Assembly (NCBI GenBank): GCA_022496805.1
Contig: CM040085.1
Span: forward strand, 40,391,811-40,455,810
DNA from: Pohlia nutans
Lineage: Eukaryota > Streptophyta > Bryopsida > Bryales > Mniaceae
DNA length: 64,000 bases
Direction: 5' to 3'
This document shows, piece by piece, positions 1 to 11,103 of the stretch (positions are counted from its first letter, which is position 1; each line of letters begins with the position of its first letter). The notes beneath the pieces are model-generated. The model did no database searches. It saw only the letters and a list, made by a program, of their open reading frames with translations, and was not told the origin of the DNA. A program made the position numbers and the translations under genes.

Positions 1-3
1 TAC

Positions 4-176
4 CAAGGCGCGTAAAACTCCACGAGCGCGGCCTTGTCACCGCCAACATATTCCTCAAAATTGGACGATGTGAGCACCGTGACGTGCTCATCCGCGGCTT
101 GACAGAACGACGGCACGGCCAGGAAGACCGTCAGAGCGACGGCCAAAACGCACAACACGAACTTCGACATCGCCAT
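4..176 (-). CDS. PDI: Protein disulfide isomerase, first exon (partial)
   Basis: This is the 5' exon of a protein disulfide isomerase, an enzyme that forms and rearranges disulfide bonds in the endoplasmic reticulum. The ATG at 176 opens a 58-residue stretch. It starts with a signal peptide (hydrophobic core about residues 5-21, likely cleavage after CQA) and runs into the first thioredoxin fold with the typical VEFYAPW. The active-site CGHC would come next, but the window ends there. A donor GTA sits at 3-1 and would split the Trp codon, so I place the exon end at 4. A second ATG two codons downstream is an alternative start. The class (PDIL1 or PDIL2 type) cannot be told from this exon. Confidence 0.85.
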
Positions 177-302
177 AGCTACTTACAAGATCAAAACACC
201 CTCCGACTTTAGTTAACTTACTTGCCGAAGCTGTGTACAATTGAGAGGAGACGGAGGAGGTCCAATGGAACCCTAAGAACGCGCGGCCATGGGGCCCATG
301 AC

Positions 303-476
303 GGTGACCGGGTTCGTCCACTCTTTGCTCGCCATGTCGGATTGCTGACGTGGTTCCCTCGGAGGAGGGAAGCATTGTTCGTAAGCTGATGGTGACAGGG
401 TTCGCCCACTCTTGGCTCGCCATGTCGGATTGCTGACGTGGTTCCCTCGGAGAAGGGAAGCATGTTCGGAAGCTCA
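303..476. repeat. 88-bp tandem duplication upstream of the PDI gene
   Basis: Two copies of an 88-bp unit begin at 303 and 391. Both contain the same CATGTCGGATTGCTGACGTG core and GGTTCCCTCGGAG, with a few substitutions between them. They lie 130-300 bp upstream of the PDI start codon, in its probable promoter or leader. The core contains TGACGTGG, which resembles an ACGT-type bZIP site; that reading is inference. Confidence 0.75.
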
Positions 477-489
477 GAAGCTATGGGAC

Positions 490-1188
490 TATAAGTTAGC
501 ACGCCCTTGTTGAAAGTCGGTTGTGGAGAGCGCTCTCCATTGCATAATAGAGCGGTGCAATAGAGCATCCTTTTTCGAAAGAGAATCTTCACTTAGATCT
601 GCTTTTTTAAGTAATGAAGAAAATGCCATTTATATTTCATGAATTTTGGGATTATCGAGTCATTGCTAGTTTTTAATTCTAACTCACTCTAGTCCCATTG
701 CAAAAGGGTGTTGGCTCTCATTGCTTCATTATGCTATGGTACTAAGACCATTGTTGATATATGGAAATACAAAATAAAAAGTAATCAAAGTACAGCTCTA
801 TGATGCTCCGAACTACCATTGACAAATGGTGGATTTGTTGATTGTTTTTAGACAATAATTTTTTAAATAAATTCTTACGTTTAAAATTTAAAAATGTTAG
901 TATCTATAGATTTTTTGGGAAATATGGTTGTTGTTGTTTGTACCTCTCCTTTCAACCATTGAGATAGAATATCAATACGGTAACTCATCACCCCCTAAAG
1001 TGAAGAGGCTTACCTATTTGTAAATCTCTTCAATGATAATTCCCCTTATTTTTTCAGGTCACTCATCTAAACTACACTATGATGAAACAATCGGTTAAAA
1101 AAATAGTATTAAATTTTTCCTACTTTAGAGAACCATTTCCGATAGATATATCGTCAATGAAATTTTGAAAAACAAACCAAATATGGTT
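490..1188. other. AT-rich intergenic DNA
   Basis: I see no gene, RNA or clear repeat here; only AT-rich sequence with frequent stops in all frames. Confidence 0.6.
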
Positions 1189-1743
1189 TTAACCCCTAAA
1201 AGCCTGAGAGTATTGGACAAAACATAGATGTGTTACAGTATGTGCCTTCCATATGTTTGATAAAGTCTAGTTCAATAAACAAAACGCAAGGCATCATCTC
1301 TACAAATTATCCATACAGTCAAACTTCCCCAAAAAAAACTTTAGATATTTTTTTAATGAATTTAAAAGCATTAACCTTTGAAATTTTGTATAAATTATAA
1401 TTTTCACTTTTAGAGTTTAAAATATAACATGATTGGTTTAAATTGGTATATCTATTGTAAAATTTTAAAAAGCAAAAGAAATGATAGAGGGACCATCGTT
1501 ACGTTCTCCAAATAGCAAATTGTATAACACTAAGACAATGATGAGGTGATCCACTCTTTGAAAAATTCTACCTAGTGAAGTTTAACTTAGATTGATATAA
1601 TTCAACTTGCGTTGGAAAGTAGACTTGATTTAGTATTTTTAAAATTTTCTTAATTTTTAATTTTTAAAAATATTTTGTTCCAAACAACCCGTTAAAAACA
1701 CGTAGCGATCAAAAATTTGGTCTTTTGGGAGCTTAGGAGTTAA
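1189..1743. mobile_element. TTAA-flanked inverted-repeat element, copy 1 (piggyBac-like)
   Basis: The left end reads TTAA-CCCCTAAAAGCC and the right end, read inward on the other strand, TTAA-CTCCTAAGCTCC. The 555-bp element has no coding sequence. Its ends match those of at least five other loci in this window (2393, 12906, 36052, 62112, 19957), all with TTAA at the boundary. TTAA targets and CCC-type ends are hallmarks of piggyBac. With no transposase present, the superfamily is inferred from ends and target only. Confidence 0.6.
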
Positions 1744-2392
1744 TACAGTATTTGGAAGCGCCCTTGCTTTACCTATAAAATGGAGCCTCGTCAATTAAAT
1801 AAACTTTCTATCTCCTAATACATTTCTATATATCAACATTCAGCAAATCATTGTTTTGTCTTCACTTGCTTGAAGTTACTGCAAGAAAATCTTAAATTCA
1901 ATCTTTCATGGTTCGTAAGGGGGTATTATTTCTCTGCAATAAACGTGCCACCATCTACTTTAATCAAAAATGTTATCAAATTAAATAACAAGTGAAGGCA
2001 ATATTTTCATGTAGAATTTTCTAATTGATCATAGATAGAAAAACAAACAAATAAAAACACCTTCCTGCAATACAACAAAGATTAATTTGGCCCATTCGAT
2101 ATTAACTGGGAACATTCATGTTCATAAGATAATTTACAAAAGTTTATATATATATTTTTTAAATAGTAAAGAATTTGATGATTTGGTTTTATTTTCAAAT
2201 ACAAAACGTTAGGATTATAGAATTGTATTCCGTGTCTTCTTGTTCATAATCAATAAAATAAACAAATAGTAAAAAAGAACCCCTTCTAATACAATATGAC
2301 TAATTTGACATGTACTAATTCCTATAAAAGGAAGTTGTTGAAAGCACATTCATGGCATGGGACTACAATGAGAATGATTAAAATAATTATTT
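1744..2392. other. AT-rich intergenic DNA
   Basis: Nothing recognisable: no long frame, no inverted ends and no RNA gene that I can see. Confidence 0.5.
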
Positions 2393-2952
2393 TTAACCCC
2401 TAAAGGCCTCCAGTCCTCTCCAGATTTGGAGAATTGCAAAGATGCATTATAAAATGCTACAAAGAGAGATGTTTTGAACTTGATGTATGAATAAAAGTTG
2501 TACATTATGAATTTTAGATTCTATCCATACGGTTAGATCTATGATTGCAATCACCAGTATTTTGTTTAAAGTTTGAAATGTAAAATTCAAAATTATTTTG
2601 TGATTCAACTACGCATAAGATATTGACAATTTGTGAATGAAATTTGTTGTGATGGATTGAAATGTAATACTCTAAGTGGAGATGTTTTGGTTGTTTAATT
2701 ATATGAGTTGATGTTTTCAAAAGTACTTTTGATTCGTTTTGAACTAAGATTTTATAATTTTTTGGTGGAAAACAGTGGCGTGAAATGAAGCATAAAATTT
2801 TCACAAATCATCCGTTTTCTAATCGGATCACACGTGCATGAACCTATCTTGCCATCGGATTTTGTAGTGCAAGAAGTGCATGACGAATAAAAATACGAAT
2901 TTCAATTTTGTACGCCAGTCAAAAAACGATTGGTTAGGCAATTAGGAGTTAA
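2393..2952. mobile_element. TTAA-flanked inverted-repeat element, copy 2 (piggyBac-like)
   Basis: This 560-bp copy has ends TTAA-CCCCTAAAGGCC and (reverse strand) TTAA-CTCCTAATTGCC. Its interior closely matches the copy at 12906-13482: long stretches around GCAAAGATGCATTATAAAAT and TGTATGAATAAAAGTTGTAC are shared in the same order. It is non-coding. The close match shows that the two copies belong to one family and amplified fairly recently. Confidence 0.7.
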
Positions 2953-3562
2953 AACTCTCATTTCTATAAATATTATTTGTGTCCTTTGTCTTTAGGTTCA
3001 ATTTCCATCGAGTAATTATTGGATTGAACTTCGTCTCACTAAAACAAATTCTGGTTATTTTCACTAGTAAATTTGTACAGTTTTGAGTTATTTTAGCCAG
3101 CTTGCACCCAAGTGAGCTAACTAAAAATGCACCATATATACGACAAGAAGTCATTCTAGCGTTATTGGAGTACTTTTTGTTTACTTAGGGCCGGTTTACA
3201 CTACGGTGGAGAAGTCCACCGGTCATGAAAACAAGGGCGTTTCTCAATTGTGATTGGTCGAAAATGCAACTCTTGACCGGTGGGTGTTTATACTAGGTGA
3301 AGAAGACAATGGTGGTGAAGATAGATATGAACTCCAGTCCTCTTTCGAGGCCGGCCTGAATAAAGTGTCTGTTCGTCTTGTCAATGAGCCAATGCCCACC
3401 GGACAAAGGTCCATTGGTACAAGACTACTCACCTCTTTCGAGAATAGACACTTTAGTAACCAGAGATAAATACTAGTAACACTAGTAAAATACGTTAGAT
3501 TAGAACTTGCTCGGGTATAAATTGGTGTTTGTTTTTCTCGAGGTCGCCAAGTCATGGTTTCA

Positions 3563-3630
3563 AGGTTGGTTGGAGAAGGGCGTTTATGTTACAATTGTAC
3601 GGTCCGGGTTCGATTCCCGTTGGGTCCGTC
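3563..3630 (+). other. tRNA-like sequence with Pol III B-box
   Basis: GGTTGGTTGGAGAAGG resembles a tRNA D-arm and A-box, and GGTTCGATTCC at 3607-3617 matches the B-box and T-loop consensus. The T-stem is imperfect and no full acceptor stem forms, so this is not an intact tRNA. It could be a tRNA-derived SINE head or an internal Pol III promoter. It lies in the non-coding left flank of the 7.6 kb unit, downstream of the retroelement frame. Confidence 0.45.
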
Positions 3631-3823
3631 TGAGCGTTTATTGTGATATACATGACTTGGTGCTGCTAGTGAATTATTCATAAGCAGGAAAGTTTGTACC
3701 AACCAACCGGCCCCGTCCCATCTACCTGAGACAAGTGTACACTGTGAGCTAAACAAAAAATACAAAAGAAATAAGTAGTGGTCTACACCATTACCCTCCT
3801 TTTATTTGATTGTTTTGTCTTAT

Positions 3824-6800
3824 TCAATAATCTATAGGTAGTGGTTGATTATTTTCTATTTTTCTTTTATGTAGAATAATTGATCCGGCATGATGTATAG
3901 CAATGGTATTTATTTCTTTGAATGTGTGTTTAATGGTGGTTTCTGGTAGTTTAAATTTTGTTTCGAGGAGTTTCATTGAGGGGATATGTGTTGTGCCTCT
4001 AGCTCCTGCCGTGATGACTATGAGTGGGTCAACTTTCCATCCTAAATTAATAATGCTGTTAATAAGTGGTTGGTATTTTTTATTTTTGATATCTATTGTT
4101 GTTTGTGGGAATCTGTCATTACAGTATGTAAATTCAATAAATTGAATTGTGAGGTCGTCTGATGGATGAGATGGTGGGTCATTTTTGTATGGGAGTCCTT
4201 TTATGCAAAGGATGTCTGGTTTGAATCTAGCGTTGCAATGACATCTTTGTTGTTCGCATGAACATGGTAGTAGCCATGGAGGTACTGTGTTTTTTTGGGG
4301 GTTGTTGTTGAATGTTCATGCATTCATGAGGGTGTAGCATCTAGATTTTTGTGATGAAAGAATTAATTTCTTTAGTTCCCATACTGCTTTGTTATGTCTT
4401 TTGACTCTAATGGCGTGTATATGGTGATGGTTACATTTTAGAAGTATGTGTAGCCATGTGTCTGCATCTGCGGAGTTACAGATGGAACATGTGATTGAGG
4501 GGAATCTTTCTCTACCAAAGAATAGTTGCTTTCTAGCATTACCCATGTATTGGCCGGTACGGAGTTTTAATATAATTGTTTTTTGTGAGTCAGTGATTGT
4601 AGGATTGTACCAAAATGTGTTGGATAGTTCATTATCGATGTTTGGGTTCATAGTCCATTTGCTAATGTTGGGAAATTGGGTTGCCATTATTTCAAGGTTA
4701 TTTTCTTGGTCGTATTTGGTTAGATATGTTTGGAGACATCTGACAGGGCCTTTGTCTGGTCGTTTTATAGGTCCTGGCCATAGATCCTTTTGAAAATAAA
4801 ATGGTGTTGTATGTGCAAATTCATATGATCTAGTGGCTCTGAAGTACTCTTTTCTGGCTCCCATTTTTGCAAGTTTATCCGCTTGTTCGTTGCCTTCAAT
4901 GTTAATATGTGCTTTGACTTTGTAGAATGTGGTGGGTTGAGTACGAGTTTTTAGCATTTCTACCATGTCTGTTAGTATGGATTTATCCACATGATTGTTG
5001 TGCATGGTTGGGTGTTTAATATGTGTGTTTAGATTGTATAGGCAGTTGAGGCAATCTGTAAATATATGTGCCGGTTCGTCTGGGTATTTAGTAGTGATTA
5101 AACTAAGTGTTTTATGGATAGCCATTAGTTCTGCTCGAAAACTTGTTTGTAGGCCTGGTAGTCTTTCTGATATTTGCATGTCAGCCTTTTTAGAATTGTA
5201 TATTCCGTACCCGGCTTTTTCTTTTTTCCAGTGTCCGTCGGGGGCTTGTTCAGGAGGTATGAAGGATCCATCGGTATAGTAACTATGTTGCGGTTGAAAT
5301 TTAGGTGTAATGTTTGTCACAAAGTTTGGTAGAGGTGGTGTGTTTAAAGTGGTCGGGTTGATGGAGGGCGGGTATATGAGTTTGTTCCATTTTTTATTTT
5401 TATTGACCGGTGTGTTGTGGGGGGTGCATGGGGCATTTTGTATGTGATATTGTGGAATTTGTAGGTTTTCAATTGCTGCTTTAATTGTATTTATTTGGTA
5501 TGGTGTACCAATGTTAAAATCTTGGTGATGAATGCATAGGACACGGATTGCAAGTGGTTCTGTCTTTGGTTTATGGAGTTCTTGTGGGATTGTTGGTTCT
5601 TCATATGTGATGGAGTCTGCGGCAAAGTGGACAATTATATGGGTGTCTGGAAATGGCCCCATGTGTGGGGAGAAGTTTTGGTACCAATTTGTATCTGGTA
5701 TAATTAGTACAGTGATGTTATTTGGGTCGGTTTTGGCTGCCAATCGTGCCCAATGAATTGCTTGTTGGGCTGTTTCTTCATTATGTGGGTGGGCGTAGCC
5801 TATGCCTTTCCATTTGTATTGGAAGGCGGAACCGAGTGATCCAAAGACTTTATCTCTTGCAAAGGGAGAGTAAAATTCTGAAATTTGTGTGGAACATGTT
5901 ATTGGTGAAGAGAAGTATGAGTGGGAGATGTTAAAGGTGGTTGTAATGGAGTCAAGAATACTTGTTGGTAGGGTATGTTGTGCTGCTTTTAGTGGGTCTT
6001 TTTTGGGGATTTTATGGTTGTATCTTTGATAGAGCCATATTACTTCTTTTTCAAATGATTGTGTTTGCGGTACGAGGCCGTGGGAGCTATAAATTGCTTT
6101 ATTATATTGTTGCCATAGCCATTTTAGTCTAGTGGTTGGTATAGTGATAAGGTGTCTACCGGTATCTTCATATAGGTGGGTTTGTTCATTATTTATTTGT
6201 ATGGTATCGTAGTTGGAAATAATGTCTTTTTCAGGGTTACATTCTTGTATGTGTATGTGTGTAAGTGGGGTAGATGTGGGTGGGGGGATGAATCTTGCAT
6301 CTCTGCTTTGTTCAGGGATGAAGTGTGTGTTAATAATTTTTTTATATTGTCTGTGTTGTAGTTTTGTGTAGTATTCTGTTAGTAATTTAATGTTATGTGT
6401 AATGACTGTTGGGTGGTTGAGGGGGAAGAGTTCTCTTTGTGGCATCCATTTGTTGTATGTATCGTTGTTTTGGAGAGTCCATTGACATAAGTATGTGTTA
6501 TATTTTTTTGTTATTTTATATTTATCTTTTGAAGTATTTGTTTTGTGGTCTAATATTATGTCGATGGGAAATCTTAGAGTGTTGTTTTTGATGTTAGGGG
6601 GTGGGTTTGGGTGGAGGTGTTGTTGTGGGGCTGGGGTTTGAGGTGGGTTAGTTGGTGTATTTGGTAAAATGTTTTGGTTATTTGAGATGTATCTTTCTTT
6701 AAGCGTTCGGGCGGGTGGGTGTCTTGTACATGGGTTTGGGCAATTTGGTGTGCAGCTTGGGTAGCAAAACAGTTGTTCAGCTATTTGAAGTGCGCTTTTT

Positions 6801-9800
6801 TCTAATTTAGTTGGTGTTTTGTAGTATGTTTTGAAGTTTTCTGGTGTCATAAGGGTTGTTCTGTTGGGAAGGGTGATGTGTTTTATTTCGTATATGTTAT
6901 GGATTAATAATTTGTGTAAAAGTTTGAGTGATAGTTCGGGATTGAGATGTGGAAGTTCGTTTGTCGCTTGTGTTCGCCATTCTCGTTCCAATTCCGTCAT
7001 ATGTAGTTGGAAATTTTCATTTGTACTTTTGAGGTGAATTCCTCCAGCATTTTTTAAGAGAAATAATGTACGTATGGTTGGTGAATTAATGCAGTCATAT
7101 TGTGTGATTCTTGGGATTTCTTCCGCGCCTCCATATTTGGCTAATATGTGATGTATAAGTCCTTTATATATTATACCTAGTCTCCCTTGGTCGTTCAGTG
7201 CGTTTCGAAGTTGTTCACCGATGCATCGTAAATATGCGTTTTTAAGTGAGAAAGCCTCAAGGCCAAAGAGTACGTGAGGTAAATGGGTTATTACGTTTGC
7301 TGTGCATTTTGGTAGTCCACATATTGTTTTTTGGATTCCTGTGATTTTTTTATCTAGTTTTTTAATGGTCGGTAGCGAGTATAGGACTGCATAAAAACTG
7401 TATGCTATGCCTGCTCTAATGACGGTATCAACCATGTTAATTTTTTGTTTAATTGTGGCGGGGCATTTGACTAGTTGTTTGCATTGGTCTATTATTTTGT
7501 TTGTGGTGATGTGTGTTTGGAGTTTCCATTTCAGTGAGGGTACTAGTTGAATGCCTAAGTATACATAAGGTTCGTTTTGGTGTAAAACGGGTATCGGTTG
7601 ATTTTTGTAAGATATGTTATGGTTTTGTATTTGGGTTTTAAAATTTTCAGGGTTTAGTTTGGATTTGTTGGGACATCCAGTGATAGCACATTTTTGTACA
7701 CCTAAGTCCATTCCAGCCCATTCACAAAATTTATCTAGTTTGTTTAGTTGCGTTTGTAGTGATTGGAGATTATTTGTTATAGCTGCCAGGTCATCTGCAT
7801 ATGCTGCAGAGCTAATGGTTAATTTTGATGTACCAAATGTGTATCCGTTTTTACCTCTTTGTAACCATCTAAGTAGTGGTTCAAGGAATATCAGAAATAA
7901 ATATGGGCTTAGTGTATCTCCTTGGATGGTGCCTCTTTGAATGGGTATTGGTTTTGTTTTGCCGAAGTGTTCACCGGTAAATATGGTGGTAGAGTGTGAG
8001 TAAATATTGCCAATTAGTGTTACTGCATCTGATGGGTATCCAAGGTCTTTCATTATAGCTAATAGTCTAGCGTGGTCAAGGGAGCCGAATGCATTTTTAA
8101 AATCTATGTATAGTAGGTATATGTTTTGGTTTGTAAATCTAACGTCTTCTAGGGCTGCTATGAGTAGTTGTAGTTGTCTGGATGTACTTCTTTCTGCTCT
8201 AAATCCTTCTTGACTGTCGTGTAGTATTTGATATTTTTCACCATATGATGATAGTATTAGTGTTAGTATACTAGTGAATAATTTGTAAATTGTATTTGCA
8301 AGTGCTATAGGTCTGTGGTTTGGTAATAGTGATGGGTCCCCTTTTTTGTACAAAAGTATGGTTAAACTTATTTTCCATGATGCTGGGATTTTTTTTTGTT
8401 TGTAGCAATGGGTGAAGAATAGGAATAGTAGTTTATGAAAACTATCGGGCATATTTTTTTAAATTGAGTTTGGGATTTTATCTGGGCCCGGTGTTTTATT
8501 ATTGGATAGGTGTTTTAGACATAAGTCGTATGTTTCTTGGTCGAAGTATTTGTGCAGTGGTGTTTGAGGGTCTCCTCTTTTGTCTATTATAAATCCATTT
8601 AGATCATGCTATGGGTATTGTTTAACTCCACATGTGCAATTAGTGGGGTGTTCTAGTTGGTAGTAACATGTTGGGACTGTAGGTCTGTTACTGATTGATT
8701 GTTGAATATAAATTTCATTTGCTATGTCTTCTGGGCTGGTTAGTATGTTGTTGTTTCTATCTTTAATGCAATCTAACAATGGTGTTTCTTGGTTCTTGAA
8801 AACTTTTTTATTTATTTTCTTGGGGCTTTTTTCATATAGTTGTCTGTATTTTGTGATGGCTTTTTTAACACATTCTTGGGTGTATTTAGTGGTAATTTTG
8901 CGTGCTTGTTTGTTTGCGGTTTTAGCTAGTTCTGCTAAAGTTTTAATCCATTCGTGTAGGTTTGATTCTGGGCTAGGGGGTGGTGGGATGGTAATATGGT
9001 TGTGGTTTTTTAATTCTTCTATTATTGGGTGGTTTTGCCAATCTGGTATGGGTTTTGTAATGTATATTGCTTTTCTGATTAGGTGATAGGTAGATAGGTG
9101 TTTTTTCCATTGTTTTTGGAGTTTTCTTGGCAAAAATCCTCCTTGTTGAGCTGTGCGGCGTGTTAGTGAAGGTAGAGGTGGAGCACTGCAAGTTTCTTGA
9201 ATTTTTTTTGATATTTGTTGTATTAGGTGGTCTAATTTTGTACAAGATGTTTGCCATTGGTTGCTTGTTAATTGTCCATTCAGCAATATTGTAGTGAGTT
9301 CATTTATTTGGAGTGAGTTTTCTTCGAAAAATAGTGTTTTGAATTTTTCAATGTTATCTTGTGGGATGGGGTTTAGAATCCTTGGTGGTTTATTTGTTTT
9401 TGGTTGTGTGGGGCGAGCTAGTAGTGTGTTTGATGGTATTTGTAGGGTGACTGGTGAATGGTCTGAGTTTAGGTTGTAGTCGTGGTTTGTGAATGAGGTA
9501 TACAATGTATTATTGGGAGTTTTGATGTAGTATCCATCAATTAAACTTGTTTGAGTGTAGTTTTGTCCACCTTGTCTGGTGAATGTGCTATTTGTTGGAA
9601 TGTAAGTTAAATGTATAGAGTCTGTGAATGCACGCCATTCAATATCTTCTGTTTGTGGAGGTGTTATGTTGATTTCATTTTGTCGTCCTATAAGGGCTAT
9701 GTCTCTGTTAAAATCCCCACATAGTATGTATGTGTGGTTTGGATGTGCTATGATTTGTTGTGTTATTTGTTGTTGTATTATTACAATGTATTGAATATCT

Positions 9801-10509
9801 TCTAGGTGGGAGGGCATGTACATGTGTAGGATTAGCCAAGGTTGTAAAGGTGCATTTTTTATTTGTAAATTTGTAAATATGGTGATATTTTGGCTGGGGT
9901 AGGTAGTTTGGTGATATTTCCTGGATATGCATATTTGTTATTTATTAGAGTGAGGAGTCCGCCTCTTGCAAGGGTATACGGCATTCTTTGTTGCATGCAT
10001 CTTGTTAAGGCGTGTGTGTTGTTGAAGATTAATTTGTATTTTGGGAATAGGTTTTGTATATATTTTGTTGATTTTGTTGCGGTTAATTTGATTTCTTGTA
10101 TTGTGATAATTGCTGGGTTTGTTGTGGTGTTTGAGATTAAGTTTTGTAGGCTTGGTAGGGCTGTGTTTAGAGATGAGGCATTCCATGTAATAATGTGTGT
10201 GTTGTGGTTCATTGTTTGTGACTCTTGGGTTTGTGCTAATGGTATATTAGATAGTGGAGGAGGGTGTGAATATTCATTTATAGGTTCATTGCATTTGAGA
10301 GATTCTATTAGTAAATTTTCGGGTAGGTATGGAAATTTGTTTGTTAGTATTTGCAAGTTTGGTGGATTATTGTTTTGTTTGATAAAATCATATAGTTGTT
10401 TATGAATGGTATTAGGGGGGTTAATTAGGTTTTGGTTGGTGTTTTTAAATTCTGTGTATGGGTGTAGGTTTAAGATGTGCCGTTCGGGGAGGTTTTGAAG
10501 AAGCGCCAT
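3824..10509 (-). pseudogene. Dualen/RandI-like LINE polyprotein: APE, RT, RNase H, PD-(D/E)XK; interrupted
   Basis: One frame of about 2,228 codons runs from an ATG at 10509 to a TGA at 3824. An AP-type endonuclease occupies about 10,212-9,420 (ITWNASSLN, TIQEIKL, GDFNRD, SDHSPV). Reverse transcriptase occupies about 8,520-7,560 (TPGPDKIP, YIDFKNAF, RGTIQGDTLSPYLF, AYADD). RNase H follows at about 5,290-4,830 (YTDGSF, RAELMAI, FTDC, EGNEQADKLA). A CxxC...HxxxxC zinc motif lies near 4,480-4,390, then a domain at about 4,260-3,980 reading PDILCIKG, IEFTY, KKYQPLI, VITAGARG, which looks like a PD-(D/E)XK endonuclease. Breaks: a frameshift near 9,855 in an A-run, TAG at 8609-8611, TAA at 8459-8461 and TGA at 4316-4318. 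The frame stays open through the TIR upstream, but the palindrome there makes a start at 10509 more likely. The clade name is inference from domain order. Confidence 0.8.
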
Positions 10510-10603
10510 TTTCTCAAGGAGTATTGTTGTCCAGTCCAATGGTGGTGAACTTTTCTCATGGATGATAAAATGACATGGCTGCCCTACGTGGCGGCAGTTT
10601 TTG

Positions 10604-10687
10604 GAGTTGGGCTTCTCCGGAGGAGGAGTTTCTTGTCCGGCCTCTTGAGGCCGGACAAGAAACTCCTCCTCCGGAGAAGCCCAACTC
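10604..10687. repeat. Perfect 84-bp palindrome (41-bp arms, TT spacer)
   Basis: The arms 10604-10644 and 10647-10687 are exact reverse complements around TT, rich in GGAGGAGGAG / CTCCTCCTCC and GGCCGGACAAG. It lies between the right TIR and the first ATG of the retroelement frame. Perfect arms imply recent formation or active maintenance. It could extrude as a cruciform or fold as RNA in the leader of the element's transcript. Confidence 0.9.
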
Positions 10688-11103
10688 AATAGAAATATTT
10701 TATTGCCTTTAATTCTTCTCCGGCACATCCACCATTTGCCTTTTATAACCATGTTTTGGCCAAGCATTCTTGACCGACCGGAGGCCTTCTCCACCGTAGT
10801 GTAAACCGGCCCTTATTCGTTTGGTAACTCCTGTTTTTTAAAAGTTACTTCTACATTATTTTATCTTGCCCGACTTTTGTCTTTTTACTGCTGGAAAAAC
10901 ACCTATTAGTTCCAGGTGGATGGAAACAACTTGTACACGTGGCCAAATGTAAGTTGTTTTTACTTGTTTATTGGTCGTCGGACGATGCGTCTTCAATGCA
11001 ACAATCTTATATCAATTGCTACTCGTCCCTTGCATCACATCATCTGTGGAAATGGAAAGTTTAATTTACATCTTATCCATCTGATGCACTATTTGTCCAA
11101 CCT

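Larger units (their letters stand above)
3188..10812. mobile_element. 7.6 kb TIR-bounded unit carrying a non-LTR retrotransposon frame
   Basis: The two ends form a 37-bp terminal inverted repeat with two mismatches (3188-3224 and 10776-10812). It begins GGGCCGGTTTACACTACGG, and both sides are flanked by TTA (3185-3187 and 10813-10815). A 3-bp TTA duplication with GGG-type ends is the hallmark of PIF/Harbinger and Tourist elements. Instead of a transposase, the interior carries one minus-strand reading frame of the LINE type covering about 3824-10509. Only about 640 bp on the left and 300 bp on the right are outside that frame. Either a LINE jumped into a Harbinger-type MITE, or the retroelement frame is now part of the TIR unit. 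I found no second target duplication or poly(A) tail that would mark a nested insertion. Confidence 0.75.

Noticed and set aside
9890..10405. 171-codon plus-strand frame opposite the retroelement
   Set aside because: It is a shadow of the minus-strand AP endonuclease frame, made by its skewed composition.
3188..10812. LTR retrotransposon
   Set aside because: No direct long terminal repeats, no gag, protease or integrase. The AP endonuclease and RT order are of the LINE type.
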